Of a DNA stretch of 42,543 nucleotides, positions 24,888 to 34,267 are shown piece by piece (position 1 is the stretch's first letter; each line of letters starts with the position of its first letter). The notes beneath the pieces are model-generated. The model saw nothing but the letters and a program-made list of their open reading frames with translations, made no database searches and was not told the DNA's origin. The translations under genes were made by a program, and so were the position numbers. The DNA is from CAZQYB01 sp964582985 (lineage in GTDB: Bacteria > Planctomycetota > Phycisphaerae > Sedimentisphaerales > Anaerobacaceae), in the NCBI GenBank assembly GCA_964582985.1, contig CAZOUM010000021.1, forward strand, positions 1 through 42,543, read 5' to 3'.

Positions 24888-26042
24888 ATGGCTTCCAAGC
24901 GGTTGGCCGGTTCCAGAGGCATCTTCGTAAGAAGTATGGTTTTAGGCGTTGTCCTTGGCGGGTTGTTGCTGTGTCCGCAGCATTTCTACAAACCAGTTCC
25001 TCCCGAGCATCGTTCAGACAAAGGCGTTACCAACAAAAATCCGACAGTCGAGGAGACTGCGGATGCTGAGAATTCCGTGCCGACGGATGATAATAAGCAA
25101 GGTCTCTTTCGGGAGCGCATCGAAGATGCTGTAAGAGCCGGTCGTCCTTTGGTTGTTCACGTGATAGTGGCACTTTGCGACAATAAGCATCAAGGGATTG
25201 TGCCGGTGCCGGAGCAACTTGGCAATGGTCAAGACCCGGGAAACAATCTCTACTGGGGGGCCATGTATGGCGTACGTACCTTCTTGACGCGAAATGCGGG
25301 GTGGAAAATAGTAGCTGAACTGCCGGATTTGCCGGAAGAGGTGCTTGAGAAGGTAGTTTTCCATACAACTGTTCGACACTCGGGACGTGAGGTGGATGTC
25401 TATCTTGTTGCGGAAGCCTGGGATGGGGCGGCGATTGAATCTGCAATCGAACGATTTATGTGGATGGCAGCAGGTTACAGGTCTGAAACTGTCAAAGTGA
25501 GAACCACAAGCGGTTTTGAAGAACTGCGTGCGGGCGGGTCGGCGCATCTGGCTGCGTATATTGGACATAATGGGTTGATGGATTTCTCGTTGAGTAATCC
25601 GCCGAGAGGACCTTCAAGCACTTGGCGACCAAGTGCAATAGTCCTTGCCTGCAAGAGTAAGCCGTATTTTTTTGAACGATTGAAGCAGGTGGGCGGGCAC
25701 AGTCTGCTTTTGACAACCGGATTTATGGCACCGGAAGCTTATACGCTTGATGCAGCGGTCCGGGCGTGGGCTGCGGGTAGTGAGCCTTATCAAGTGCGTG
25801 ACAGAGCGGCGGCGGCATATCACAAGTATCAGAAGTGCGGGCTGGAAGCTGCAAAGAGACTCTTTTTCACTGAATGGCCCGTCGAGCGGAGGCCAGATAA
25901 GCAACTGGTCCGACACTATGTTGCGGGCAAGCGGTGGAGAGGCAGGCTGAAGAAAATTTTACAGTGCAGGCCGCGTCTTTTGCGCCAAGGAATTGATTTG
26001 CCGGGGATTTACAATATAATACCCAGTAATACGGCTTTTTGA
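24888..26042 (+). CDS. Membrane-anchored putative caspase-like hydrolase
   Basis: 384 residues from the ATG at 24888 (GAGGTG ten bases upstream); an earlier TTG start at 24846 is less likely. It has one N-terminal hydrophobic segment (~14-31, a signal anchor), then a globular body. The body starts LVVHVIVALCDNKHQGIVPVPE, contains GNNLYWGAMYGVRTFL, and later AAYIGHNGLMDF (His227) and IVLACKSKPYF (Cys255). His after a strand with a following Gly, then Cys after the next strand ~28 residues later, is how the His-Cys pair sits in clan CD (caspase/gingipain-like) peptidases. The family itself is not one I recognise, so the catalytic role is inference. It precedes a large membrane protein gene by 123 bases. 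Confidence 0.6.
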   Translation: MASKRLAGSRGIFVRSMVLGVVLGGLLLCPQHFYKPVPPEHRSDKGVTNKNPTVEETADAENSVPTDDNKQGLFRERIEDAVRAGRPLVVHVIVALCDNKHQGIVPVPEQLGNGQDPGNNLYWGAMYGVRTFLTRNAGWKIVAELPDLPEEVLEKVVFHTTVRHSGREVDVYLVAEAWDGAAIESAIERFMWMAAGYRSETVKVRTTSGFEELRAGGSAHLAAYIGHNGLMDFSLSNPPRGPSSTWRPSAIVLACKSKPYFFERLKQVGGHSLLLTTGFMAPEAYTLDAAVRAWAAGSEPYQVRDRAAAAYHKYQKCGLEAAKRLFFTEWPVERRPDKQLVRHYVAGKRWRGRLKKILQCRPRLLRQGIDLPGIYNIIPSNTAF

Positions 26043-26165
26043 CAGGCCCGTCCGGAGTTGGAGCAGCCTTGTGCCAACGGCATAAGGCCGCTTCTGCTGT
26101 AACCCAAGTTGATACGACTAAGGGGCTTAGAACTGTTCAAATAACTCTCGATTTTTTTCGCATCT

Positions 26166-28601
26166 TTGGCCTTGCCATTCGTCCTTTATGAAGGGGGGAG
26201 ATTTGGAAATCCCGATTTGAGGGCAGGTATTCTGAGAAGCGGATTTAACATAATATTTGCAGGATTCGTTTGTGTTGTTGGTCTCTTTGGAGTCCTCGGA
26301 GGGCTACTCATATCTTCTTTCCCCGCCTATATGATTTACGCGGGGTACGTGGTTTTTGCGACAGGTTTTTTATGTGGTCTTTGTTGCTTTGATTGCCATC
26401 GTGTGCATGCGTTCAAGATATTCCTGATTTGTTGGGCAAGCGGTGCACTTGTCGGGACAATGTTTTTCGTTCCGCTGTCAATTATGGCAATGGTGAGTAC
26501 ATCCATAGTGCACCTGCCGTTGCTCGCACTTGCCTGTCACGTGGAGCAAACCACAAACAAAGGACGATATGGTCTTGGAATCATTTACTTGCTGGCATTT
26601 ATGTTAGCGGTCTTTCTACCGCATTCTATGGTATTGACTTTTGAGAAATCCTATCCGCCCCATCCGGAGGAAATCGCAGTTTCGGCCGATGTGCTCGAAG
26701 ATAAAAAGCCGCCTTTCATTGATGAGAACTCTATGTGGGAGCAAGGAACCGTGACGCCTACGTCCGGCTTATGGCAGCAAAGCATCACCTACAGGATAAA
26801 CAAGAGTGGCGCAGTAATCGGACTGGATGTGGGCGAACTTGAGGACAGAGAAAAAGAAGCCGCCAGGAAACTTTTCAGTACGTACGAGCAAGCGGTGGCA
26901 TACGCCAGAGATAAGAAACTTCCTGTCATACCGTCCGTTCAGATGGTGGACCACAAGATAAAAGTTTTCGGCGATAAGTTCTATGCCGCCATTGAAGAGT
27001 ACCTTCAGCACACAGCAGAGGTCTTAGGTGGTGGGAAGGAGGCGTTCTTAGAACGGGTTCTGAGCGAATTGCTGAAGGCGAATGACGTATCAGCAGAGTG
27101 TGCGCAAGCGCTGGCATACGTTGCAGCAGGTCTTCGGCTTGGCGGCGGAGAGCTTCCTAAACTGCCTGAAGAGGCGGATTTGCTCCGGCAAAAGCTTGAA
27201 GTTGATTTCCTCTCGTCACCCATCAAGTCGAAGCCAATAGGGTTTTATACGGAAAGTGATGAGCTCAGAAGGATTTTCCAGCAGGACAGGTTCTATCAGA
27301 CCTGTTTGAAGCTTCCAGAAGCAATTGCCTTAGCAAAACTCATGTGCGATAATCCCGGGCTTCGAAAGCAGTACGGCATAGTCCTTTGCGTGTACGCTCG
27401 TTCGACCAACCCGCCGTCTCGGTTCTCCGTAAATGACGTCGCGGAGTATTGCGACTATTTCGAGGATGCCGCCAGCTTAAGAAAGCAGATGCTCCAATCA
27501 AAGAAATGGGAAGTGCTGAAAGAACGCGGAGCCGGGCGCGAAGCACGGGTACCGTGTATTCAGTTTTTCCCGCATTCGACATCAAAAGAAAACGAGCTGT
27601 TTGCAAGAATCTATAACTACTCTGCGGAATTACCTGCGCACAATGTGATGAATCGGCTTATTGAAGCAATTCGTACAGGCGAGATCGACCTAACGCCAAC
27701 AGACGATTCCGGCTGGTATGACTATCAGATTCACGCTCTTGAGACCTTGCTTGTTCCGGAAAAAGGGCAGGAAGGTAACAAACTGTTACTTACAAAGGCG
27801 TACAAAAAAAGACTGATAGAAGCGTTCAAGACGATTCTCACCAAGAAGCGCGAACTTCACCTTAAGCAGGTGGAATTGATACCAACCGCGGGTATCGCTT
27901 TAGACCCTCAATACTTTACGATTTCTCCGGACCTTCACCTTGAACCGATGGCAACATACTACGTCCGGACAGCAAGGGGAATGCGGTTCGTGCTAAATAC
28001 CCTGGAGCTTCTCTTGGGGAAAACATCACTTGAGGAAATCGTTATTGAGAGTGGCCAGTCTCTGCATTCTGTGGGACAAAAGATGGCAGAGCTTTACTAC
28101 GGTTTCTACCTGCAGGTGTGTGAAGATATTGGAATGAAACCTGAATTTCTACGTGAGGAGATGTCGAGCAGCCAGATACTGGGAGCAAAACGGGAAGCTG
28201 CACAATGGTTGGAAGATTGCGAGAAGGACCTTTGCTACGAAAAGGACGTTCGATACATCGTTCCGGCACTAACAAATCCGAATAGGACAAAAGTAAGGTA
28301 CTGGATGACTATAGGTGTGAAACTTTTGAAGGTCAAGGCCGAGTATGTAAGGCGGCCTCTTGTGCAGATTCTCGATGCGGAGTCGAATCGAGTCATTCAG
28401 GAAATTCCAAGGGATACGGAGACAGGTGGCATTGAAAGAACACATTTGAAATATAAGTTTGCTCCGGAGGAATATTATTTGCCTGTGGAAGTCTTTGCAG
28501 AAGCAACGGGTTCTGCGGAACCATTGACACGGAGTGAGTTTCGGAAGCTTTGCGACAGGTGCAAGAACAAGGAAGAAGTAGTCCGAGCGATCGCGAATTG
28601 A
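26166..28601 (+). CDS. Large membrane-anchored protein, unknown
   Basis: About 811 residues; the start is uncertain, TTG 26166 being the first plausible start after an in-frame stop at 26142, without a clear ribosome binding site. The first 160 residues hold four to five membrane helices (~27-49, 53-75, 83-105, 108-125, 136-156). The remaining ~650 residues are soluble and mostly helical. A segment at about 350-380 (KPIGFYTESDELRRIFQQD) resembles the RGHYTxSExLxxYF pattern of DUF3160 proteins, but only weakly, so I leave the family open. The C-terminus has a charged, partly helical tail (RSEFRKLCDRCKNKEEVVRAIAN). It is flanked by the putative caspase-like gene and a 39-codon membrane peptide gene whose start overlaps its stop. 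Confidence 0.6.
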   Translation: MALPFVLYEGGRFGNPDLRAGILRSGFNIIFAGFVCVVGLFGVLGGLLISSFPAYMIYAGYVVFATGFLCGLCCFDCHRVHAFKIFLICWASGALVGTMFFVPLSIMAMVSTSIVHLPLLALACHVEQTTNKGRYGLGIIYLLAFMLAVFLPHSMVLTFEKSYPPHPEEIAVSADVLEDKKPPFIDENSMWEQGTVTPTSGLWQQSITYRINKSGAVIGLDVGELEDREKEAARKLFSTYEQAVAYARDKKLPVIPSVQMVDHKIKVFGDKFYAAIEEYLQHTAEVLGGGKEAFLERVLSELLKANDVSAECAQALAYVAAGLRLGGGELPKLPEEADLLRQKLEVDFLSSPIKSKPIGFYTESDELRRIFQQDRFYQTCLKLPEAIALAKLMCDNPGLRKQYGIVLCVYARSTNPPSRFSVNDVAEYCDYFEDAASLRKQMLQSKKWEVLKERGAGREARVPCIQFFPHSTSKENELFARIYNYSAELPAHNVMNRLIEAIRTGEIDLTPTDDSGWYDYQIHALETLLVPEKGQEGNKLLLTKAYKKRLIEAFKTILTKKRELHLKQVELIPTAGIALDPQYFTISPDLHLEPMATYYVRTARGMRFVLNTLELLLGKTSLEEIVIESGQSLHSVGQKMAELYYGFYLQVCEDIGMKPEFLREEMSSSQILGAKREAAQWLEDCEKDLCYEKDVRYIVPALTNPNRTKVRYWMTIGVKLLKVKAEYVRRPLVQILDAESNRVIQEIPRDTETGGIERTHLKYKFAPEEYYLPVEVFAEATGSAEPLTRSEFRKLCDRCKNKEEVVRAIAN

Positions 28602-28717
28602 GCAGGACATCTTCTGCATTGAAGACAATCATTCTGGCTGTGACCGCGGGAGTTGGGATTGTAGCACTCGTTGTGCTGCTGATTCGTTCGAAGAGCGAGC
28701 GCGGTCGAGGTCGGTAA
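28598..28717 (+). CDS. 39-residue membrane peptide, translationally coupled
   Basis: A short frame whose TTG start overlaps the TGA stop of the 811-residue gene (TTGA). The product is a single hydrophobic helix (residues ~9-29, IILAVTAGVGIVALVVLLI) followed by a basic tail (RSKSERGRGR). The overlap, the clean membrane helix and the basic tail make a real small gene plausible. No family is recognised. It runs in the direction of its neighbour and ends before the convergent CPBP gene. Confidence 0.5.
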   Translation: MSRTSSALKTIILAVTAGVGIVALVVLLIRSKSERGRGR

Positions 28718-28761
28718 TAGGCGGAGATCACAACTGTTGAACTGACAGTTTCAACTGAGGC

Positions 28762-29658
28762 CTAAAAGGCGCACGAGATATTGGCTTGCTGGTCGGGGAC
28801 TTGCTGTAGGCACAGAACCGTTATTATGCTGACGGTGTTGAAAAGTGAGTGGATGAGGATTGGGCGAAAGAGGGAGCCGCTCCTTTCGTACGAGTAACCT
28901 AAACACATTGAAAGGACAAATAGCGCCGGCCAATGCTGCTTGTGCGGATGCACCATTGCGAATAGGCCGGAGGAAATTACAATTGAGAGCCAGGGCTTTT
29001 CCAAAAGCGAGCGTATCATTGTCTGGAACAGTCCTCTAAAGAGCATTTCTTCGAGGGCAGGGACTATTGCGGCGGTAGTTATAAGGAGCAAAATTCTTAG
29101 CGGAAGCTGCGGATGCGATGTTATTGATTCGAGTGTCTGGTGCTGGGGCCAATGGAAACTGTCCCTGAATATCAGGTCTCCATAAAATACCGTCAACCGG
29201 GTAACAAGATAAACGATGGGCCAGATGTAGACGAGGTTCAGGACAGCGGCAAAGGAATCTTTGTGGATTGTTTTTGGGTTCAGGCCGAACCCTTTTAAGC
29301 CACGGGGGAAATGTGCCTTTACTAAAAAGATAACTACTGCGCTTACGCCTATCCCGCCAATACAGAGAAAAGCGTTGCCGAGGAAAGCGGTCTGCCAATC
29401 GTGCAGATCGGGAATCACCTTTTTTGCCGTTTTTGTTATTGGAATTATAAGAGAAATAGCACCGAACCAAATAAGCAGCGTGATAAACGGCAGGTATAGA
29501 GGCATCTTATTTCGGCGGGGCACTGAGTCAGCTAATGGGTCCGGGCGCAGTAGCATTTTAAGCAGCCAGGAAATCAATAATACGAAGCCGACCAGCCATA
29601 AGACATCGGCTATGGTTATAAGGTCGGCGAATTGTTTTATAATATCAAGAAAGTCCAT
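28762..29658 (-). CDS. CPBP-family intramembrane protease (CAAX/Abi-type)
   Basis: 298 residues from the ATG at 29658 (MDFLDIIKQF); an ATG nine codons earlier would add MQGRQKIIA. It has about eight membrane helices. The family motifs are EEMLFRG (Glu203-Glu204, Arg208) and downstream His residues in AMVHPHKQHW and ILIHSLFN. Such proteins are integral membrane glutamic-type proteases of the Rce1/CPBP family, some linked to processing of peptides or prenylated substrates and some to phage or bacteriocin immunity. The substrate is unknown here. It is convergent with the preceding locus and divergent from murA. Confidence 0.88.
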   Translation of the reverse strand: MDFLDIIKQFADLITIADVLWLVGFVLLISWLLKMLLRPDPLADSVPRRNKMPLYLPFITLLIWFGAISLIIPITKTAKKVIPDLHDWQTAFLGNAFLCIGGIGVSAVVIFLVKAHFPRGLKGFGLNPKTIHKDSFAAVLNLVYIWPIVYLVTRLTVFYGDLIFRDSFHWPQHQTLESITSHPQLPLRILLLITTAAIVPALEEMLFRGLFQTMIRSLLEKPWLSIVISSGLFAMVHPHKQHWPALFVLSMCLGYSYERSGSLFRPILIHSLFNTVSIITVLCLQQVPDQQANISCAF

Positions 29659-29736
29659 TGCTATAATCTTTTGGCGGCCTTGCAACTGAAGCTTTCTTGT
29701 ATTACATTAATTGCATCTTTTCAAGGAAAATAAGAA

Positions 29737-31005
29737 ATGGATATATTTCGGATTGACGGGCCGGTTCGGCTTTCGGGCAGCGTCAGGATAAACGGCTCTA
29801 AGAACGCATCTTTGCCGATAATGGCCGCGGCGATTTTGGCTGGTGGCAAGTCGGTGCTGAGAGGTGTTCCTCATCTTTCTGACATTTTCGTGCTGAGCAA
29901 GTTACTAGGCCAGTTGGGCTGCAAGGTCGGCAGAAGCCGTGATGGGAATTTGTGCATTGATTCGACGGTGATTGACAATCCCTTCGGCGATTATGAAATT
30001 GTCCGCAGGATGCGTGCGAGCATTTGTATACTTGGGCCGTTACTTGCGCGGTGTGGGAGGGCGGAGATTTCGATGCCCGGCGGTTGTGCAATAGGTGACA
30101 GGCCCATCAATATTCACCTGCGTGGGCTGCGGGAGCTCGGTGCGCAAGTTCATCTCAAGAATGGTTATATCGTCGCTGAGGCGCCTCAAGGTTTAACGGG
30201 TAAGGACATCTTTCTTGGCGGGCCGTTCGGGTCGACCGTACTTGGGACTGCAAACGTACTAATGGCAGCTGTGCTAGCTAAGGGCAAAACCGTTATCGAC
30301 TCGGCTGCGTGCGAGCCGGAAATAGCTGATTTAGCGAATTGTCTCAATAAAATGGGGGCAAGAATAAGCGGAATCGGCTCGCCTCGTTTGATTATTGAAG
30401 GTGTGAGGCAGTTGGAACCGGTTGAATACGAAGTGATTCCTGACAGGATTGAGGCGGGGACATTTATGATTGCCGCCGCTATAACTGCGGGTGAATTGAG
30501 CCTGCACAACTGCCGCCTGGACGATATGATGGCTGTCGTTGATAGGCTGAGAAATATTGGGGTGACGGTCGATGCCGCAAACAACGGCTGTGTCGTTGCC
30601 CGCAGCGGGCCTATAAAGACTGCTGATGTCACCACCCAGCCGTATCCTGGCTTTCCGACTGATTTGCAGGCCCAGTTTATGACGCTTTTGTCGCTTGCGG
30701 AAGGTAATAGTGTTATAATTGAAAAGATTTTTCCCGACAGGTTTATGCACGTTGCGGAGCTGAATCGTATGGCGGCGAATTTGCGCAAAGAAGGGCCGAC
30801 TGTAATCGTAGCCGGCGTAAAGAAATTAATTGCAGCTCCGGTGATGGCATCTGATTTGCGGGCGTCAGCGGCCTTGGTTTTGGCAGGCTTAGCCGCCGAA
30901 GGAACCACGGTCGTCAACAGGGTGTATCACATCGACCGGGGTTATGAAAGAATCGAAGAAAGACTAAATCCTGTCGGTGCAACAATCAGGCGAGAAAATG
31001 TCTGA
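29737..31005 (+). CDS. murA: UDP-N-acetylglucosamine 1-carboxyvinyltransferase
   Basis: 422 residues; AAGGAAA lies upstream of the ATG. Hallmarks of MurA: GSVRINGSKNASLPIMAAAIL at the start (Lys22-Asn23 bind the substrate), the mobile loop with the catalytic Cys117 in SMPGGCAIGDRP, VEYEVIPDRIEAGTFM, and PGFPTDLQAQF with FPDRFMHVAELNRM near the C-terminus. It transfers enolpyruvate from PEP to UDP-GlcNAc, the first committed step of peptidoglycan synthesis. The presence of Cys rather than Asp at 117 suggests fosfomycin susceptibility, though this is not tested here. The next gene on the same strand (AsmA-like) starts 95 bases downstream. Confidence 0.97.
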   Translation: MDIFRIDGPVRLSGSVRINGSKNASLPIMAAAILAGGKSVLRGVPHLSDIFVLSKLLGQLGCKVGRSRDGNLCIDSTVIDNPFGDYEIVRRMRASICILGPLLARCGRAEISMPGGCAIGDRPINIHLRGLRELGAQVHLKNGYIVAEAPQGLTGKDIFLGGPFGSTVLGTANVLMAAVLAKGKTVIDSAACEPEIADLANCLNKMGARISGIGSPRLIIEGVRQLEPVEYEVIPDRIEAGTFMIAAAITAGELSLHNCRLDDMMAVVDRLRNIGVTVDAANNGCVVARSGPIKTADVTTQPYPGFPTDLQAQFMTLLSLAEGNSVIIEKIFPDRFMHVAELNRMAANLRKEGPTVIVAGVKKLIAAPVMASDLRASAALVLAGLAAEGTTVVNRVYHIDRGYERIEERLNPVGATIRRENV

Positions 31006-31100
31006 CCGCAGACTTTCCAACGATTAGTAACAAGGTTTTGCCTTGGGAAATCGACAGCATACCAAAATATTTGCACACAAGATATTTGAAAGGCGGGAAA

Positions 31101-31904
31101 ATGAAAAAGGCACGTAAAGCTGTGCGAATTTCTCTGCTGGTAGTTCTAATTCTGGTGGTTGTCGTCGTGGTGGCAATTGGTTTTTTTGCCGAGGTGATTT
31201 TGAAAACGCGTATAGAGGCCGCGGCGAGCAAGGCGTTAGGCGTGGAGGTGAGCATCGGGGACATTGACCTTTCACTCTTTCAAGGTAAGCTGGGCCTTGA
31301 GAATCTTGTAATCAAGAATCCAGAGAGGTACGAACATGACAAACTGCTTGAACTGAAAGACGGCAAAATTGCGGTTGCTATAAAGTCGCTATTGGGGGAC
31401 GTGGTCAAAATAAGAGAAATCAAGCTTGACGGGATGGAGGTTGTTCTTGAACAAAGAGGTGTATCCAGTAACAACCTGCAGGATGTGATAAAATCAATTA
31501 AAGAGCAGCCCAAACCTTCAGGTAAGAAACTGCATATACGGACTCTTGAGATTTCGAATGTTACGGTCAAGGTCAAGGCGCTTCCTATTCCGGGCAAGGT
31601 GGATACGGTGCCACTAAAGCTTAAGCCTATAAAGATGACCAACCTGGGCAGCGATAATAAGTTAGATACTGCTGTCCTGGCAGGCAAAATTGTATTGGCG
31701 ATTGCGGCCGGTGTAGCTGAGCAGGGTGCCGGCGTGCTGCCCGAGGAGATTATTGGCCCGTTGAAAGGTGAACTGAAGAGACTTGAGCGGTTGTCAGAAG
31801 CTTTACTGGAGGAGGCAGGCAAGATATTGAAAGAAGAGACAGACCTGGGGAAAGAACTTACCGAAGGCCTTGAAGAACTGCTGAAGCCGAAGAAAAAGAA
31901 GTGA
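31101..31904 (+). CDS. AsmA-like inner-membrane-anchored protein
   Basis: 267 residues from ATG 31101, with AAAGGCGGG upstream. It has a single N-terminal membrane segment (~10-32), then a strand-rich region ASKALGVEVSIGDIDLSLFQGKLGLENLVIKNPE, the AsmA/DUF748 start, continuing through KIREIKLDGMEVVLEQ and LHIRTLEISNVTVKVK. The C-terminus is helical and ends in a basic run (LLKPKKKK). AsmA-type proteins are inner-membrane-anchored envelope proteins thought to help outer-membrane lipid transport and assembly; this one is much shorter than most. It follows murA, so an envelope role fits. The assignment comes from domain pattern only. Confidence 0.75.
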   Translation: MKKARKAVRISLLVVLILVVVVVVAIGFFAEVILKTRIEAAASKALGVEVSIGDIDLSLFQGKLGLENLVIKNPERYEHDKLLELKDGKIAVAIKSLLGDVVKIREIKLDGMEVVLEQRGVSSNNLQDVIKSIKEQPKPSGKKLHIRTLEISNVTVKVKALPIPGKVDTVPLKLKPIKMTNLGSDNKLDTAVLAGKIVLAIAAGVAEQGAGVLPEEIIGPLKGELKRLERLSEALLEEAGKILKEETDLGKELTEGLEELLKPKKKK

Positions 31905-32017
31905 AGAGAAGATGGCGCTGAATTTTGAGTTTTGAATGGTTGCTTGTTAGTTGGGCTATATGCGCATTGCCCAATACCGCCAGAAGAAGGAGCTTACTAT
32001 ACGAACTCGGCAGATGT

Positions 32018-32587
32018 TCAGCCTATGATGATGTCGTCCAAGGCCCGCTTTGGGACGTGGTGTATGTCTTCGGCGTCGCGCCAGTACTTGATGTCTCCGG
32101 TTTGGTCAACGGTCTCGATTACTACTTTTTCTCTGGGTTTGCCGAGAGCAAGGACAAGAAGTATCTCGTATTGTGAAGGTATATCGAGAGCCTTTCGGAG
32201 TCCCTCCTTTTCTATAGAAGCAATTGTACAACCGCCCAAGCCTTTTTCTGTCGCACCAAGAAGGATGCTCTGGGCAGCTATTCCGTGGTCACAGCCGACA
32301 GAACTCCTTATCTGGGTGTCGATGAGGATGATGATATACGCGGAAGGTTTTTCTCCTTCGGATGGGCCGGGCCAGTCTTTGAGATAGCCGGCCCAAGCAA
32401 GGTGCGGGAAAATCAAAGCATTCTTTTCGGGGTCACAGGACAGGATGTATTTTAGGGGCTGCAAATTTGCTCCGGACGGCGAAAGTCTGGCGAGGTCCAC
32501 AAGCTCTACCAGCGTTTTGCGTTCGATGGGAACTTCCTGGAAGAAGCGCCGATAACTTCTATTCGTTGTAATCAGGTCTCTTATCAT
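32018..32587 (-). CDS. Nitroreductase-family flavoprotein
   Basis: 189 residues from the ATG at 32587, preceded by AAGGGGG seven bases upstream; an earlier ATG at 32623 adds a poorly fitting tail. Nitroreductase signs are the start DLITTNRSYRRF (FMN phosphate-binding Arg residues), ARLSPSGANLQPLKYI and the middle DHGIAAQSILLGATEKGLGGCTIAS, typical of small FMN enzymes that reduce nitro groups or quinones using NAD(P)H. The substrate is unknown. It has the same orientation as a second nitroreductase-superfamily gene at 34264-35091 but is separated from it by two genes, so joint function is not certain. Confidence 0.88.
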   Translation of the reverse strand: MIRDLITTNRSYRRFFQEVPIERKTLVELVDLARLSPSGANLQPLKYILSCDPEKNALIFPHLAWAGYLKDWPGPSEGEKPSAYIIILIDTQIRSSVGCDHGIAAQSILLGATEKGLGGCTIASIEKEGLRKALDIPSQYEILLVLALGKPREKVVIETVDQTGDIKYWRDAEDIHHVPKRALDDIIIG

Positions 32588-32676
32588 TCTGGCCCCCTTG
32601 ATTCTAATCTGAGCATATTCCAATACCTTTCAATAGCTAAGCCAGGTACTTCAATTCATAGCGCAGAACGTGAGCC

Positions 32677-34020
32677 TCACGGTTTTAGCTTCGACTGTTT
32701 CGAGATTGAGAGAGCTTTGTTGAGAACAAATTTACATTTTCTGTATATCTGACGGAGGGTTTCATCCTCGTGATTCTCCCAATGGCTGTGTTCAGATAAT
32801 ATTTCTTGATATTCTGGGACGACGTGCTTGGCATAATAATCAGAAAAGCTTTCATCGGCCCTTACATAATTATCACCTTGCCACTTGTAAATGGCAGGCC
32901 AAACGGCATCGAAATCACCTCCCACGTACTTGCCTAAGAAATGCTTTGTGATTATTTCCGGTGCTCCGTCGGCATCAAGGTCGTTAATCAGTTGCCACGG
33001 TCCAGAGTATCGCGCCATACCTTGGAAAGAAAAACACCTAATATGGTCACTTGATTCATGCAAAACCCAAAAACTGATATATGCGCCAGTTCCCCCGTGA
33101 GCAAGTGCGACCAGGACACGCCTATCAGGTTGTGCCGCGAAGTTCAGGGGTGAGGACCAAGTGCAATCGAGCATCATCGAATCTTTCTCCGGAAGCTTGT
33201 GGGCAGAGACAAGCTCTACAAGTGCTTTTTCAGCTCTTTTCCTCTCTCGAATGGAGCACGGGACAAATAGGGCCTGCATATTACGTTTGATTTGAGTTGC
33301 GTTTTCTCCCTTGATAATGGTAGGAAGCGGTTCTTTTTGGTGGTCGATAAACATAGTCTCTGGTTCTGCTTCTTGAATGTTTGAAGTAATCTTCTGGGTA
33401 GTCTCCTTGCCGACGAGTCTCTGGTTAGGCTTAAAAGTGAACCAGATCGCCCTTGGGAAATCAAATCTTTCATCTACATTCACAATCTCGTAGTTCTTGA
33501 TTTGCCAGCAGCGATATACCCAATAGTTGTGGTCGAGATAATTGACCAGTTGAACGGTTACAATCTCAAAGCGTCCGTCTGCGTCCATGTCAAAGACATC
33601 TCTCGGCGAGAAGCTGTCCGCGGGCAGGGTTAGCTTCTTGAAGTCATCATTTCGTTGCTGCAAGTACAGAACGATTCCACAGCCCAGTGCTAATCCTTGG
33701 CTCCCGGGCCAATATTCAAAGATGAGGTCATCGAGACCATTTCTATCAATATCAACGATCATGCTATCAAGATATTTGGGATAGAATCCTTTTTTCTCGA
33801 TATATTTGACTTTACCGTCAATCTTGATTGCAAGGTGGTCACCATCTTCACCCATTTGAACCAAATCGAATGAGACAGGCGTATGTTCCCGCGGCATTAT
33901 GCATCGAGTCTGTCGTGCCTTGCGTTCTTGTTTCGACAAAGCATTGTAATTGCTGGGAACCGCATTAGCTACGCCAACTATAAGCAATAAAACGCAGACA
34001 AAGTGAAGAGTGGTTTTCAT
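32677..34020 (-). CDS. Secreted protein with integrin-like (VCBS) segments
   Basis: 447 residues. The signal peptide MKTTLHFVCVLLLIVGVANA is clear. Several segments have an Asp-rich calcium-binding loop of the FG-GAP/VCBS kind: DSMIVDIDRNGLDDLIFEY, DVFDMDADGRFEIVTV and INDLDADGAPEIITKHF. These usually form a beta-propeller, so the protein may be a propeller of three or more blades. The rest, including residues ~225-300, is unrecognised and lacks catalytic motifs. The protein is probably periplasmic or extracellular. It lies between the standalone nitroreductase gene and the small membrane protein gene on the same strand. The function is unknown. Confidence 0.7.
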   Translation of the reverse strand: MKTTLHFVCVLLLIVGVANAVPSNYNALSKQERKARQTRCIMPREHTPVSFDLVQMGEDGDHLAIKIDGKVKYIEKKGFYPKYLDSMIVDIDRNGLDDLIFEYWPGSQGLALGCGIVLYLQQRNDDFKKLTLPADSFSPRDVFDMDADGRFEIVTVQLVNYLDHNYWVYRCWQIKNYEIVNVDERFDFPRAIWFTFKPNQRLVGKETTQKITSNIQEAEPETMFIDHQKEPLPTIIKGENATQIKRNMQALFVPCSIRERKRAEKALVELVSAHKLPEKDSMMLDCTWSSPLNFAAQPDRRVLVALAHGGTGAYISFWVLHESSDHIRCFSFQGMARYSGPWQLINDLDADGAPEIITKHFLGKYVGGDFDAVWPAIYKWQGDNYVRADESFSDYYAKHVVPEYQEILSEHSHWENHEDETLRQIYRKCKFVLNKALSISKQSKLKP

Positions 34021-34045
34021 AATGCGAGCTCCTTCTCAATCAAGT

Positions 34046-34267
34046 TTATCTATTCCTTTTGAGTTTTCGGCGGATGTATCGCCAGAGCTTGCCAACATTC
34101 AAGCATACGTGGATGGCAGCAAGAGCCAAAGTGACATAAGCAAAGTAGCGGTGAGGGACAAATCTGCGAAGCTCCAATCGCGACTGAAGGTAGCCGGTCA
34201 TCCCAGTGACGCAGATAGCAAGCAGCAGAAGGAAACTGACAATGTAGTTTACATCCTCACGTTTCAT
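34046..34267 (-). CDS. Two-helix membrane protein, possible cytochrome b-like
   Basis: 73 residues. Two membrane helices (~8-26 and ~41-58). His39 at the start of the second helix (VPHRYFAYVT) and His53 (AAIHVCLN) lie 14 residues apart, the spacing of the HX13H pair of heme-b-binding membrane helices, as in small DUF4405-like proteins. Heme binding is inferred. Its start overlaps the stop of the SagB-type gene by four bases (ATGA), so the two are translationally coupled and very likely work together, perhaps with the small protein acting as a membrane electron carrier for the flavoprotein. Confidence 0.65.
   Translation of the reverse strand: MKREDVNYIVSFLLLLAICVTGMTGYLQSRLELRRFVPHRYFAYVTLALAAIHVCLNVGKLWRYIRRKLKRNR

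Noticed and set aside
31932..32387. 151-residue plus-strand frame
   Set aside because: It is the antisense shadow of the nitroreductase gene, which has clear family motifs.
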